The notes beneath the pieces were generated by a model, which ran no database searches, was not told the origin of the DNA, and saw nothing but the letters and a program-made list of their open reading frames with translations. From positions 1-26,626 of the forward strand of contig CAKPQS010000018.1 of the NCBI GenBank assembly GCA_934179675.1: a stretch of DNA of 26,626 nucleotides, written 5' to 3'. The position numbers and the translations under genes are program-made. Source of the stretch: an uncultured Bacilli bacterium (GTDB lineage: Bacteria > Bacillota_I > Bacilli_A > RF39 > UBA660). Positions 7,929 to 16,614 of the stretch are shown in pieces. The number at the start of each line of letters is the position of its first letter. Position 1 is the stretch's first letter.

Positions 7929-8816
7929 ATGATATTAAATGTAAGTGGAAGAACAGATATAGTTGCTTTTTATAGTACTTGGTTTATGAAACGTTACAAA
8001 GAAGGATTTGTAGATGTAAGAAATCCATTTAATCCTAAATTAGTTAGCAGAATTTATTTTGAAGATGTAGATGTAATAATGTTTTGTACAAAAAATCCTA
8101 TACCGATCTTAAATTATTTAAAAGAAATAAAAAAACCAATTCTTTTTCATGTAACATTAACACCATATATGAAGGATATAGAACCTAATTTGCCACCCAA
8201 AAAAGAAATAATTGAAGCCATAAAAAAACTATCAAAGATAGTTGGTATTGATAATTTATCAGTTAGATACGATCCAATATTTATAAGCGATAAATATAAT
8301 GTTGATTATCATATAAAATCATTTACTAAAATATGTTCTTTACTAGAAGGATATGTAAAACAAATAATAGTATCATTTATAGATGACTATAAAAATGTAA
8401 GAAATAATAAAAAAATATTAAATATAAATGAATTTACATTAAATGATTATAAAGAAATAGGTATCCATTTTAGTACTGTTGCCCAAAAATATGGTATGAC
8501 TGTACAGACTTGTTTTGAAGAACATAATTTAGTTGAATATGGATTTAAAAAAGGAGAATGCATGTCACATGAATTAGCTTATAAATTAACAGGAAAAAAA
8601 TACAAAAATTGGACGGCAAGAAAAGAGAAAAAATGTAATTGTGTACAAATGGTAGATATAGGTGTATATAATTCATGTAAACATTTTTGTAAATATTGTT
8701 ATGCTAATTATGATGAAAGAAAAGTTAATTATAATTTTTTGAAACATGATCCTAATTCATCCTTATTAATTGGAACATTAGAAAAAGATGATATTATAAA
8801 AGTAAGAAAATCATAA
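7929..8816 (+). CDS. DUF1848 protein with a C-terminal radical-SAM-type CX3CX2C cluster
   Basis: A 295-aa protein of the DUF1848 family, recognised by ILNVSGRTDIVAFYSTWF at the N-terminus, VRNPFNPK at ~30-37 and the C-terminal cysteine cluster. Cys236 and Cys238 are followed by Cys250, Cys254 and Cys257 (CKHFCKYCYAN), a CX3CX2C arrangement like that of radical SAM enzymes; the YCYA context recalls spore photoproduct lyase. The cluster is at the C-terminus, unlike usual radical SAM proteins. Start chosen at ATG 7929, nine bases after AAGGAG; the in-frame ATG at 7920 abuts that site and is rejected. Third gene of the polymerase-YolD operon, which suggests a DNA repair or damage-tolerance role (inference). 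Confidence 0.8.
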   Translation: MILNVSGRTDIVAFYSTWFMKRYKEGFVDVRNPFNPKLVSRIYFEDVDVIMFCTKNPIPILNYLKEIKKPILFHVTLTPYMKDIEPNLPPKKEIIEAIKKLSKIVGIDNLSVRYDPIFISDKYNVDYHIKSFTKICSLLEGYVKQIIVSFIDDYKNVRNNKKILNINEFTLNDYKEIGIHFSTVAQKYGMTVQTCFEEHNLVEYGFKKGECMSHELAYKLTGKKYKNWTARKEKKCNCVQMVDIGVYNSCKHFCKYCYANYDERKVNYNFLKHDPNSSLLIGTLEKDDIIKVRKS

Positions 8817-8837
8817 TAATTCTTAATAATTTCATAA

Positions 8838-8865
8838 TTGATTTATAAAAAAGTTATGATATTAT
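8838..8865 (+). promoter_or_regulatory. Likely promoter of the YugP-type protease gene
   Basis: TTGATT (8838-8843), 16-nt spacer, TATTAT (8860-8865), 19 nt before the ATG at 8885. Confidence 0.5.
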
Positions 8866-8884
8866 TAACTTGTAGGTGATTTTT

Positions 8885-9556
8885 ATGGAATATTATATTC
8901 TTACATACATAGCTATATTTATTACTTTAGGTTCCCAATTACTTATAAGTATTAGATATAGCAAATACTCAAAAATTCAAAACAAAAGGAATATTACTGG
9001 ATTAGAAGCTGCTAGAATTATCCTTGACAAAAATGGACTAAACAATATTGATGTTGTATGCACAAGTGGTACACTTACGGACCATTATGATCCTAAAAAT
9101 AAAGTAATTAGATTATCAAAAAATATATATAATGGTTCAAGTATTGCAAGTGTTGCTGTTGCATCACATGAATGTGGTCATGCTATTCAAGATAAAACAG
9201 GATATACTTTTCTTCGAATTAGAGCAGCACTCGTTCCTTTTGTTAACTTTTCTTCTTATGCTGGATATATAGCTATTTTACTAGGATTTTTATTTGGATA
9301 TTTAAACTTAATATGGTTAGGTATTATATTTGAACTTGTCATATTAGCATTTCAAATTATTACTTTACCAGTTGAAATAAATGCAAGTGCTAGAGCTTTA
9401 AAAGAATTAGACAATACCCATATATTAAATAGTACCGAACTTAATAAAAGTAAAAAAGTTTTAGTATCTGCAGCACTAACATATGTCGCAAGTTGTGCTT
9501 CTAGTATAATAGAAATATTAAGATTAATATTAATGTTTGGCAAAAAAGAAAATTAG
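8885..9556 (+). CDS. Membrane zinc metalloprotease, YugP family
   Basis: A 223-aa integral membrane peptidase (Zn-dependent protease family 2, as B. subtilis YugP). An N-terminal membrane helix (residues 4-24) is followed by the catalytic HECGH motif (His95, Glu96, His99) in ASVAVASHECGHAIQD, two further hydrophobic helices (~115-155), and NASARALKELD (~165), whose position fits a third-ligand region. A last hydrophobic segment is at ~190-215. Substrate unknown. The start is ATG 8885 with AGGTGAT upstream; GTG 8876 lies within that ribosome binding site. Monocistronic. Its 3' untranslated region carries a 14-nt perfect complement of its own ribosome binding site (see 9600-9638). Confidence 0.88.
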   Translation: MEYYILTYIAIFITLGSQLLISIRYSKYSKIQNKRNITGLEAARIILDKNGLNNIDVVCTSGTLTDHYDPKNKVIRLSKNIYNGSSIASVAVASHECGHAIQDKTGYTFLRIRAALVPFVNFSSYAGYIAILLGFLFGYLNLIWLGIIFELVILAFQIITLPVEINASARALKELDNTHILNSTELNKSKKVLVSAALTYVASCASSIIEILRLILMFGKKEN

Positions 9557-9599
9557 TTTTTCTTTACTTATATAAATGCTACTAAAATTCTTATAATAT

Positions 9600-9638
9600 A
9601 TAAAAATCACCTAATATATTATAATTAAAACTCCTTCC
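9600..9638 (+). promoter_or_regulatory. 3'-UTR segment complementary to the yugP ribosome binding site
   Basis: ATAAAAATCACCTA (9600-9613) is the exact reverse complement of 8873-8886, which spans the AGGTGAT ribosome binding site and the first two bases of the ATG. A second anti-Shine-Dalgarno string, CTCCTT, is at 9631-9636. Both precede the terminator at 9641, so both should be on the yugP mRNA. Confidence 0.45.
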
Positions 9639-9640
9639 AG

Positions 9641-9668
9641 AAATAGATTATTAAATCTATTTTTTTTA
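9641..9668 (+). terminator. Rho-independent terminator after yugP
   Basis: Stem AAATAGATT/AATCTATTT with a 4-nt loop and eight Ts. It defines a ~110-nt 3' UTR for the protease mRNA. Confidence 0.8.
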
Positions 9669-9677
9669 TAATAAAAC

Positions 9678-9706
9678 TTTAAAAAAAAAAAATATTATGC
9701 TATACT
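9678..9706 (+). promoter_or_regulatory. Promoter of yqeG-yqeH
   Basis: TTTAAA (9678-9683), a 17-nt spacer rich in A, and TGcTATACT (extended -10, 9698-9706). Confidence 0.6.
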
Positions 9707-9735
9707 AGATTTATACTACAAAGGAAGTGATAAAC

Positions 9736-10257
9736 TTGGAACAATACATCCCTGATATTTACCAAAAAAGTATATATACTATAAATTATGAAAAATTAAT
9801 TGATAGAGGTATTAAATGTTTGCTTTTTGATTTAGATAACACAATTGCACCAGTAGGCGTTAAGAGTCCTAGTAAAAAAGTAAAAGATTTATTTATTGAT
9901 TTAAAAAAAATGGGTTTTTTAATTATTATATTTTCAAATAGTGGGCTAAAAAGATTAGAGCCATTTAAAGAAGAATTAAATGTTGAAATAAACGCCCATT
10001 CAATGAAACCATTAAAAAGAAGTTTTTTAAAAATAATGGATAAGCATGATCTAAAAGATAGTGAAGTAGCAATCATAGGAGATCAATTTTTAACTGATAT
10101 AATAGGAGGAAATAAAGTAGGGATAACGACTATTTTAGTTAATCCAATAGGGTTAAAAGATTTCTTTTTAACCAAAATAAATAGAATGCGAGAAAAGAGA
10201 ATAATGAATAAACTTGCTAAAAATCTTTTATTTATAAAAGGAAGATATTATGATTAA
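9736..10257 (+). CDS. yqeG: YqeG family HAD-type phosphatase
   Basis: A 173-aa HAD superfamily (subclass IIIA) hydrolase. Motif I is FDLDNTIAP (Asp32, Asp34), motif II is the Ser/Asn in IIFSNSG, motif III the Lys in MKPLKRSF, and motif IV is IGDQFLTDIIGGNKVG. Substrate unknown; the family travels with yqeH and other ribosome- and NAD-related genes in Bacillota. The start is set at TTG 9736 because AAGGAAGTGAT (9721-9731) is a near-perfect ribosome binding site five bases upstream, while the alternative GTG at 9727 lies inside it. The 3' end overlaps yqeH by 8 nt. Confidence 0.88.
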   Translation: MEQYIPDIYQKSIYTINYEKLIDRGIKCLLFDLDNTIAPVGVKSPSKKVKDLFIDLKKMGFLIIIFSNSGLKRLEPFKEELNVEINAHSMKPLKRSFLKIMDKHDLKDSEVAIIGDQFLTDIIGGNKVGITTILVNPIGLKDFFLTKINRMREKRIMNKLAKNLLFIKGRYYD

Positions 10258-11221
10258 AAAATGTACTGGATGCGGAGCAACATTAACAACAGAACAAGGT
10301 AAATTAGGTTTTACCAATAATTTAGAATCCAATCTTTGTATGAGATGCTTTAATATAAGAAATTATAATAAATATGAAAAGGTTAATTATTTAGAAGATA
10401 TAAATACAATTATAAAAGAAGTAAAAAATACAAGAGATATTATATTATTTGTTGTTGATATTTTTAATATTAGTAATAAATTAAAAGAAATAATTGATTA
10501 TTTAAATAATAATGTTATATTGTGTATAACAAAATATGATCTAATAGATATAGATGAAAATAAAATAATAAATTATATTAATAATTTAAATATAAAATGT
10601 ATTGGCAGTATAGTAATTAGTTCAAAAAATAATTATAATTTAGATAATTTATTTGACTTAATAAATAAAAATAAAATAAGTAATAATGTATATTTAGTAG
10701 GTTATACAAACACAGGGAAATCGACATTAATCAATAAAATTATAAAAAATTATAGTAATAAAAATTATAATTTAACAACAAGTATTTTGCCATCAACAAC
10801 ATTAAGTTTTGTTAAAGTAAATGTAAATGAAAATTTAACATTAATAGATACACCAGGTATTATTTTAAGTAATATAATTGATTTTTTAGAAGAAGATGAA
10901 ATCAAAAAAATTATTCCTAAAAAGAAAATAAAACCTCAAATTTATCAAATAAAAACAGAACAAATAATAATGGTAGATGATTTTTTAGGTATTAAAATAA
11001 AACCATATAATTCAGTTGTATTTTATGCTTCTGATAAATTAGAATATAATAGATATTATAAAGATATAAATAATAATTTATTTGTAAAAAAAATAAAAGT
11101 ACCTGACAATAGTGAGTTAATAATAAATGGATATGGTATAATAAAAATAAAGAAAAAAACTGAAATAGAATTATATTTAATAAATAATATTGATGTTGAA
11201 ATAAGAAAAGCCCTTTTTTAA
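10250..11221 (+). CDS. yqeH: Ribosome biogenesis GTPase YqeH (circularly permuted)
   Basis: A 323-aa GTPase needed for 30S subunit assembly. An N-terminal zinc finger has Cys5, Cys8, Cys30 and Cys33. The GTPase motifs come in permuted order: G4 as ITKYD (~residue 98), G5 as ISSKN (~123), then G1 as GYTNTGKST (~153-161) and G3 as DTPG (~202). The C-terminal ~100 residues match the YqeH RNA/protein-binding region. B. subtilis YqeH is ~366 aa, so this is somewhat short. In B. subtilis the cluster continues with aroE-yqeI-nadD-yqeK; here it stops at a terminator and the neighbour is a HerA-like ATPase. Confidence 0.93.
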   Translation: MIKKCTGCGATLTTEQGKLGFTNNLESNLCMRCFNIRNYNKYEKVNYLEDINTIIKEVKNTRDIILFVVDIFNISNKLKEIIDYLNNNVILCITKYDLIDIDENKIINYINNLNIKCIGSIVISSKNNYNLDNLFDLINKNKISNNVYLVGYTNTGKSTLINKIIKNYSNKNYNLTTSILPSTTLSFVKVNVNENLTLIDTPGIILSNIIDFLEEDEIKKIIPKKKIKPQIYQIKTEQIIMVDDFLGIKIKPYNSVVFYASDKLEYNRYYKDINNNLFVKKIKVPDNSELIINGYGIIKIKKKTEIELYLINNIDVEIRKALF

Positions 11222-11250
11222 AAAAGAATATTTTAATATTTCTTTTTTTT
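11221..11250 (+). terminator. Rho-independent terminator after yqeH
   Basis: AAAAAGAATATT pairs with AATATTTCTTTTT (one bulged T) and runs into eight Ts. Confidence 0.7.
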
Positions 11251-11261
11251 ATTTATTAATG

Positions 11262-11267
11262 TATAAT
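11262..11267 (+). promoter_or_regulatory. -10 element of the herA-nifJ operon
   Basis: TATAAT, 20 nt before the ATG, with the GGAG ribosome binding site between. No convincing -35. Confidence 0.45.
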
Positions 11268-11287
11268 AATATTATAGGAGAGTAAAA

Positions 11288-13063
11288 ATGTTAGGAACAA
11301 TTATATCAATTGAAAAAAATATTGTATATGTAAAATTAAATCCTGAATTGAGAGGATTAGGAAATATTGCTAATTCATTTATAGTTTTCGAAAGCAATGA
11401 ATGTAATATAGTAGGAGAAGTAATTAATATAAAAGATAATATTTTATATGTTAATTTAATAGGACAAATAAAAGAAAATCAATTTGTAACCGGAATATCA
11501 AAAAAACCATCATTAGATTCAATAGTTAAGATAGTATCTAAAGAAAAAGTACCATTTATAATAGGTATGCCAAGTTATCATGAAAATAGAGATCTTTTAT
11601 TAGGAACAAGTCCAATATATGATAATGTTAAAATAGGCGTTAATATTAATGATTTTTTTAGCAAACATTTTGCAATTATAGGATCTACAGGAACAGGTAA
11701 ATCTTGTGGTGTAGCAAGAATATTTCAAAATTTATTTAGTAAAAAAATGAGTATTCCATATAAAGCATCAATTTTCTTATTTGATGCTTATGGTGAATAT
11801 CATGATGCTTTTAAAAATATAAATAACTTAAATCCTAATATAAGTTTTAAAGCATACACAACAAATATTAAAAGTGATGATGAAATATTAAAAATACCAC
11901 TATGGTTTTTAGGAGTAGATGATATTGCTTTATTATTAAATGCTGATAAAGCCAATCAATTGACAATAATAGAAAAAGCATTAAAATATGTAACAATATT
12001 TGGAAGAGAAGAAGCAAGCGTTATAAAATATAAAAATGACATAATAGCACGAGCTTTATTAGATATATTATCAAGTGGTAATTCACCAGCTCAAATAAGA
12101 GATCAAATATTTTCTGTTTTATCATATTATCATACATCAGAATTAAATTTAGAAACACCAGTAGTTCAACCAGGATATACAAGGCCACTAAAACAATGCT
12201 TTGTAATAGATGCAACAGGTAAAATTAGAGATATGGAATTAATATCAAGTATAATAAATAGTTATTTGATGGAAGAATATAGTTTAGAATTGCCAGATGG
12301 TAGTTTCAGATACACTCTAAAAGATTTAAAAGATGCTTTTGAATTTGCTTTAATAAGTGAAGGAGTCTTGAATAGTCAAAAAATTTATGATGATTTAAAT
12401 ATACTAAAAGTAAGGTTACATACTTTATTAAATAGTGATAATCATATATATTTTGATTATCCTGAATATATATCAAAAGAAAAATATATAAGAAATTTAA
12501 TGACTGCTAAAAATGGAAAGAAAGCTCAAATAATCAATTTTAATATAAATTATATTGATGATAGATTAGCAAAAACAATAACTAAAATATATTCAAAATT
12601 ATTATTTGATTATGCTAAAAATATAGAACAAAAAGGTACATATCCATTTCATATTGTATTAGAGGAAGCACACAGATATGTTCAAAATGATAATGATACA
12701 TATTTATTAGGTTATAATATATTTGATAGAATCACAAAAGAAGGAAGAAAATATGGCGTTTTATTAGGTTTAATAACCCAAAGACCATCAGAATTATCAG
12801 AAACAGCTATATCACAATGTTCAAATTTTTTGATTTTTAAAGTTCAGCATCCAAAAGATGTAAATTATATAAAAGAAATGGTACCAAATATAACAGAAGA
12901 AACAGTTGAAAAAATTAAATTGTTGCCCCCAGGAATGTGTATGGCATTTGGAAGTGGATTTAAAATACCTGTAATTGTTAAATTTGATATGCCAAATCCA
13001 GCACCAAATTCAGCAAGTTGTGATATAACAAATTCTTGGTTTGTAGAAGTAGGTGGTAAATAG
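11288..13063 (+). CDS. HerA-like ATPase (DUF87), DNA translocase/helicase family
   Basis: A 591-aa FtsK/HerA-superfamily ATPase. Residues 1-85 form an N-terminal beta-barrel (HAS-barrel-like). LLGTSPIYDNVKIGVNI leads into Walker A GSTGTGKS (132-139), Walker B is IVLEEAH (~455), and EGRKYGVLLGLITQRPSEL with AISQCSNFLIFKV is the sensor/arginine region typical of HerA. HerA proteins form hexamers and often act with NurA nucleases in end resection, or with Sir2/SIR-like effectors in defence; no such partner is adjacent. The TAG stop overlaps the GTG start of nifJ by one base, coupling the two. A link between a DNA translocase and pyruvate metabolism has no obvious logic. Confidence 0.85.
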   Translation: MLGTIISIEKNIVYVKLNPELRGLGNIANSFIVFESNECNIVGEVINIKDNILYVNLIGQIKENQFVTGISKKPSLDSIVKIVSKEKVPFIIGMPSYHENRDLLLGTSPIYDNVKIGVNINDFFSKHFAIIGSTGTGKSCGVARIFQNLFSKKMSIPYKASIFLFDAYGEYHDAFKNINNLNPNISFKAYTTNIKSDDEILKIPLWFLGVDDIALLLNADKANQLTIIEKALKYVTIFGREEASVIKYKNDIIARALLDILSSGNSPAQIRDQIFSVLSYYHTSELNLETPVVQPGYTRPLKQCFVIDATGKIRDMELISSIINSYLMEEYSLELPDGSFRYTLKDLKDAFEFALISEGVLNSQKIYDDLNILKVRLHTLLNSDNHIYFDYPEYISKEKYIRNLMTAKNGKKAQIINFNINYIDDRLAKTITKIYSKLLFDYAKNIEQKGTYPFHIVLEEAHRYVQNDNDTYLLGYNIFDRITKEGRKYGVLLGLITQRPSELSETAISQCSNFLIFKVQHPKDVNYIKEMVPNITEETVEKIKLLPPGMCMAFGSGFKIPVIVKFDMPNPAPNSASCDITNSWFVEVGGK

Positions 13064-16000
13064 TGCAAAGAATAACAGTTGATGGAAATGAAGCATGTAG
13101 TAGAACAGCATATCTTTTTACAGAAGTAGCGGGAATTTATCCTATTACACCTTCATCTCCTATGGCAGAATACATAGATAATGAGAGTAATAAAGGCAAA
13201 TTAAATTTATTTAATGATAGAGTAAAAGTTGTTGAAATGCAATCAGAAGCTGGTGCTGCCGGATTTATTCATGGTTCATTAACATCAGGATTATTAACAA
13301 CGACTTTTACATCAAGTCAAGGATTATTATTGATGATACCTAATATGTATAAAATTGCAGGTGAATTATTACCAGGAGTGTTTCATGTTGCTGCAAGAAG
13401 TTTAGCAACTCATGCATTAAGTATAATGGGTGATCATCAAGATATTTATGCTACAAGACAAACTGGAGTTGCCATGCTTGCTTCAAGTTCTGTTCAAGAT
13501 GCAGCACTTTTATCAGCAGTAGCACATTTAAGTGCGATTGAATCAAGTGTACCTTTTATGCATTTCTTTGATGGTTTTAGAACTAGTCATGAAATAAATA
13601 AAATTGATGTTTTAGAAGATAAAGATTATTTAAAATTAATTAGTAAAAATGGACTAAATAATTTTAGAAATAAATCTTTAAATCCTAGTAAACCAGTAAC
13701 TAAAGGAACATCACAGAATGATGATATTTATTTTCAAGTTACTGAAGCAAGAAATAATTATTATAATAAATTACCAGATATAGTTGAAAATTATATGAAT
13801 AAAATAAATGAATTAGCTGGTACTAATTATAAACCATTTAATTATTATGGTTCTAAAAAAGCAACTAAAGTTATAGTTGCAATGGGTTCCGTATGTGAAA
13901 CAATAAAAGAAACAATTGATTATTTGGATAATGATATTGGATTAATAGAAGTTCATTTATATAGACCATTCAGCATTGAACATTTACTAAAAGTATTACC
14001 TGAAACTGTTCGAAAAATAGCAGTTTTAGATAGAACAAAAGAATTTGGTAGTACTGGTGAACCATTATATTTAGATATAGTATCTTCTTTAAAAGATAAA
14101 AATATTTTGATAGTAGGTGGAAGATATGGTTTATCTAGTAAAAATACAAATCCAGCATGTATTAAAGCAGTTTATGATTTTTTAGATAATCCATTTAATA
14201 ATTTTACTGTTGGTATAGAAGATGATGTTACAAACAAAAGTCTAAAAGTTGATTACGATTTTAAAATAAGTAATTCAGAAGAAATGCTAATATATGGTTA
14301 TGGTTCAGATGGTATGGTTTCAGCATCTAAATCAATTATAAAAACAGTTGGTCAAAATACAGAAAAATATGTTCAAGGTTATTTTCAATATGATTCTAAA
14401 AAATCTGGTGGTGTTACTATATGTCACTTAAGATTTAATAAAAATAAAATCAGATCAACATATTATGTTGAAGATCCTAAACTTGTAGTATGCACAAAAG
14501 ATTCTTATTTAGATCGATTTGATATTTTGGATAAAATTAAAGATAATGGTATTTTTATTTTGAATACTGAAAAAAGTAAAGATGAGATTTCAAGAACATT
14601 AAATGATAATATTAAATATATAATCAATAAAAAACATTTAAAATTTTATATTGTTAACGCTTATGATTTGGCAGCTAAATTAGGAATTAAAGGTAAAATT
14701 AGTACCATTATGGAAAGTATTATAATTAAATTATCAAATGTAATGGATTATAATAGCGCTATTAAGTATATGAAGAAAGAAATTGAAAAAAAATATGCTA
14801 AAAAAGGTGAAAATATCATAAATGCCAATAAAAAAGCAATTGATGAATCTTTAAATATTTTAGAAGAAATCAAATTAAATGATGATGATTTATTAATTGA
14901 ATCAAATGATAATTTTAAAAATATTGAAGAAGCAATTTTAAATAGAAAAGGCGAAAGTATGCCTGTATCAGTCTTTTTAAGTCAAGCCGATGGTACCGCA
15001 AAACCTGGATTTACTGATCATAATGCTATTAGTAATGTTGTTCCAAAATGGAATAAAGATGCATGTTTAGAATGTAATATGTGTTCATTAGTATGTCCTC
15101 ATGGTGTTATTAGACCATATTTATTAAATGAAGATGAATATAATGAAGCACCTAATTATATTAAAGAAAGATGTAAAAAACCATTATTAAAATCATTAAA
15201 GGACTATTATTTTATAATCGGTATTGCAATTGATAATTGTACTGGTTGTACACTTTGTATGAAGACTTGTCCAAATAAAGGTAAAGCTTTGAGTGCAATG
15301 AAAATTGATTCTGCAAAGAAAAATAAGGAAGACTTAGTATTTAATTATTTATCTAAAAAAATAGGCAATAAAAAATTATTTGATATTTTTAGTGTTAAAG
15401 GTAGTCAATTTAATAAACCTCGTTTAGCATTTGAAGGTGCATGTGCCGGATGTGGTGAACCAGCCTATATAAGAATTTTAACACAATTATTTGGTGATGA
15501 ACTAATTATAGCGAATGCAACAGGATGTTCTAGCATTTATGGTGCATCTAGTCCATGTACACCTTATACTATTCCATGGGCTAATTCTTTATTTGAAGAT
15601 AATTGTGAATTTGCACTTGGTATGGTAGTTTCTAATAGTCAAATGAAAAAAAGAATCAAAAAAATAATGGAAGACAATATAAAGAATCCATTATGTAAGA
15701 AATATTTAGAAAATGATGACTATGAAACATCTTTAGAAGTTTATAATAATATTGATAAAATACCAGCTTTAAAAAAATATAAAGATTATATTAAAAAAAG
15801 AAGTATTTGGGCAGTTGGTGGTGATGGATGGGCTTATGATATTGGTTTTGGTGGTATTGATCATGCATTGTCAACCCATGAAAATATCAATATTTTAGTG
15901 CTTGATACTCAAGTATATTCCAATACAGGTGGTCAGGCATCTAAAGCAACTCCAATAGGAGCACTAGCTCAATTTGCTGGATTTGGTAAAAAGAATTATA

Positions 16001-16431
16001 AAAAAGATCTAGCTAGTATAGCATTATCTTATCCACATGTTTATGTTGGAACTGTTTGTTTAGGTGCAAATCCAAATCAATTAATTAAAGTTCTTAAAGA
16101 AGCAAATAATTATAATGGTCCTTCTATTGTAATTGCATATGCACCATGTATATCACATGGAATTGCTGGCGGAATGGAAAATAGTATTGATATAGAAAAA
16201 CAAGCTGTTTCTTGTGGTTATTTTCCTTTATTTCATTATATGCCTGATCTTGGTTTTACATTAGATAGCAAGAATGTTGATTTTAGTGATTATTCTAATT
16301 TTATAGAACGTCAAACTAGATTTAATGCACTTAAAAAGGTTAATCCTAGTGAAGCAAATGAACTTTTGGAATATAATATTAATGAGGCTAAAAAAAGATT
16401 CTATTATTATGAATCTTTAGATAAAATGTAA
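13063..16431 (+). CDS. nifJ: Pyruvate:ferredoxin (flavodoxin) oxidoreductase
   Basis: A 1122-aa single-chain enzyme that converts pyruvate and CoA to acetyl-CoA and CO2, reducing ferredoxin; oxygen-sensitive, central to anaerobic fermentation. The N-terminal domain opens TVDGNEACSRTAYLFTEV followed by IYPITPSSPMAE. Domain III lies near 420-620. Two [4Fe-4S] motifs are CLECNMCSLVCPHG (~668) and CTGCTLCMKTCPN (~726). The C-terminal domain has GACAGCGEPAY (~791) with the proximal cluster cysteines, and the TPP-binding GGDGWAYDIGFGG (~918) followed by SNTGGQASKATP. Length is near the family norm (~1,170). The GTG start matches the family N-terminus and has AGGTGG upstream. A structured 3' region with a minus-strand sRNA follows. 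Confidence 0.95.
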   Translation: MQRITVDGNEACSRTAYLFTEVAGIYPITPSSPMAEYIDNESNKGKLNLFNDRVKVVEMQSEAGAAGFIHGSLTSGLLTTTFTSSQGLLLMIPNMYKIAGELLPGVFHVAARSLATHALSIMGDHQDIYATRQTGVAMLASSSVQDAALLSAVAHLSAIESSVPFMHFFDGFRTSHEINKIDVLEDKDYLKLISKNGLNNFRNKSLNPSKPVTKGTSQNDDIYFQVTEARNNYYNKLPDIVENYMNKINELAGTNYKPFNYYGSKKATKVIVAMGSVCETIKETIDYLDNDIGLIEVHLYRPFSIEHLLKVLPETVRKIAVLDRTKEFGSTGEPLYLDIVSSLKDKNILIVGGRYGLSSKNTNPACIKAVYDFLDNPFNNFTVGIEDDVTNKSLKVDYDFKISNSEEMLIYGYGSDGMVSASKSIIKTVGQNTEKYVQGYFQYDSKKSGGVTICHLRFNKNKIRSTYYVEDPKLVVCTKDSYLDRFDILDKIKDNGIFILNTEKSKDEISRTLNDNIKYIINKKHLKFYIVNAYDLAAKLGIKGKISTIMESIIIKLSNVMDYNSAIKYMKKEIEKKYAKKGENIINANKKAIDESLNILEEIKLNDDDLLIESNDNFKNIEEAILNRKGESMPVSVFLSQADGTAKPGFTDHNAISNVVPKWNKDACLECNMCSLVCPHGVIRPYLLNEDEYNEAPNYIKERCKKPLLKSLKDYYFIIGIAIDNCTGCTLCMKTCPNKGKALSAMKIDSAKKNKEDLVFNYLSKKIGNKKLFDIFSVKGSQFNKPRLAFEGACAGCGEPAYIRILTQLFGDELIIANATGCSSIYGASSPCTPYTIPWANSLFEDNCEFALGMVVSNSQMKKRIKKIMEDNIKNPLCKKYLENDDYETSLEVYNNIDKIPALKKYKDYIKKRSIWAVGGDGWAYDIGFGGIDHALSTHENINILVLDTQVYSNTGGQASKATPIGALAQFAGFGKKNYKKDLASIALSYPHVYVGTVCLGANPNQLIKVLKEANNYNGPSIVIAYAPCISHGIAGGMENSIDIEKQAVSCGYFPLFHYMPDLGFTLDSKNVDFSDYSNFIERQTRFNALKKVNPSEANELLEYNINEAKKRFYYYESLDKM

Positions 16432-16523
16432 AAAAAGGAACCTGCTTACGCAGGCCCGATAAAAGAATAAAAAGGGGTTGGCTAGTGTAATACTAGCTTC
16501 CAATTCGCCTAATCGAATTGGCA
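16432..16523 (-). ncRNA. Candidate small RNA antiparallel to the nifJ 3' flank
   Basis: Read on the minus strand, a promoter (16530-16558) is followed by two perfect hairpins: CCAATTCG/CGAATTGG (16500-16521) and GCTAGT/ACTAGC (16481-16497). Then comes an unpaired linker containing ACCCCTTTTT (~16471-16480), and a GC-rich hairpin CCTGC-GTAA-GCAGG (16441-16454) followed by TTCC and seven Ts. Predicted length ~92 nt. The C-rich single-stranded linker resembles the seed regions of Gram-positive sRNAs such as RsaE/RoxS that pair with Shine-Dalgarno sites, but no Rfam identity is claimed. The alternative is a structured nifJ 3' UTR read on the + strand, since the hairpins fold on both strands. Confidence 0.55.
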
Positions 16524-16529
16524 ATTTAT

Positions 16530-16558
16530 ATACTATTATAAAAAGGTTGATTTGTCAA
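16530..16558 (-). promoter_or_regulatory. Promoter of the minus-strand small RNA
   Basis: Perfect TTGACA (minus, 16558-16553), 17-nt spacer, TAGTAT (16535-16530). The only consensus -35 noticed in the window. It overlaps the + strand terminator of nifJ. Confidence 0.55.
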
Positions 16559-16567
16559 CCTTTTTTT
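16541..16567 (+). terminator. Rho-independent terminator downstream of nifJ
   Basis: AAAGGTTGA/TCAACCTTT with a TTTG loop and a T run; ends transcription 110 nt after the nifJ stop. Confidence 0.8.
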
Positions 16568-16614
16568 AATTTTTTTTAAATTTTTATAAAGTACTATAAA
16601 ACATTGTACTATTA

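Noticed and set aside
16535..16540. TATAAT (minus strand) as the -10 of the nifJ-recG sRNA
   Set aside because: It is only 12 nt from TTGACA; TAGTAT at 17 nt fits better.
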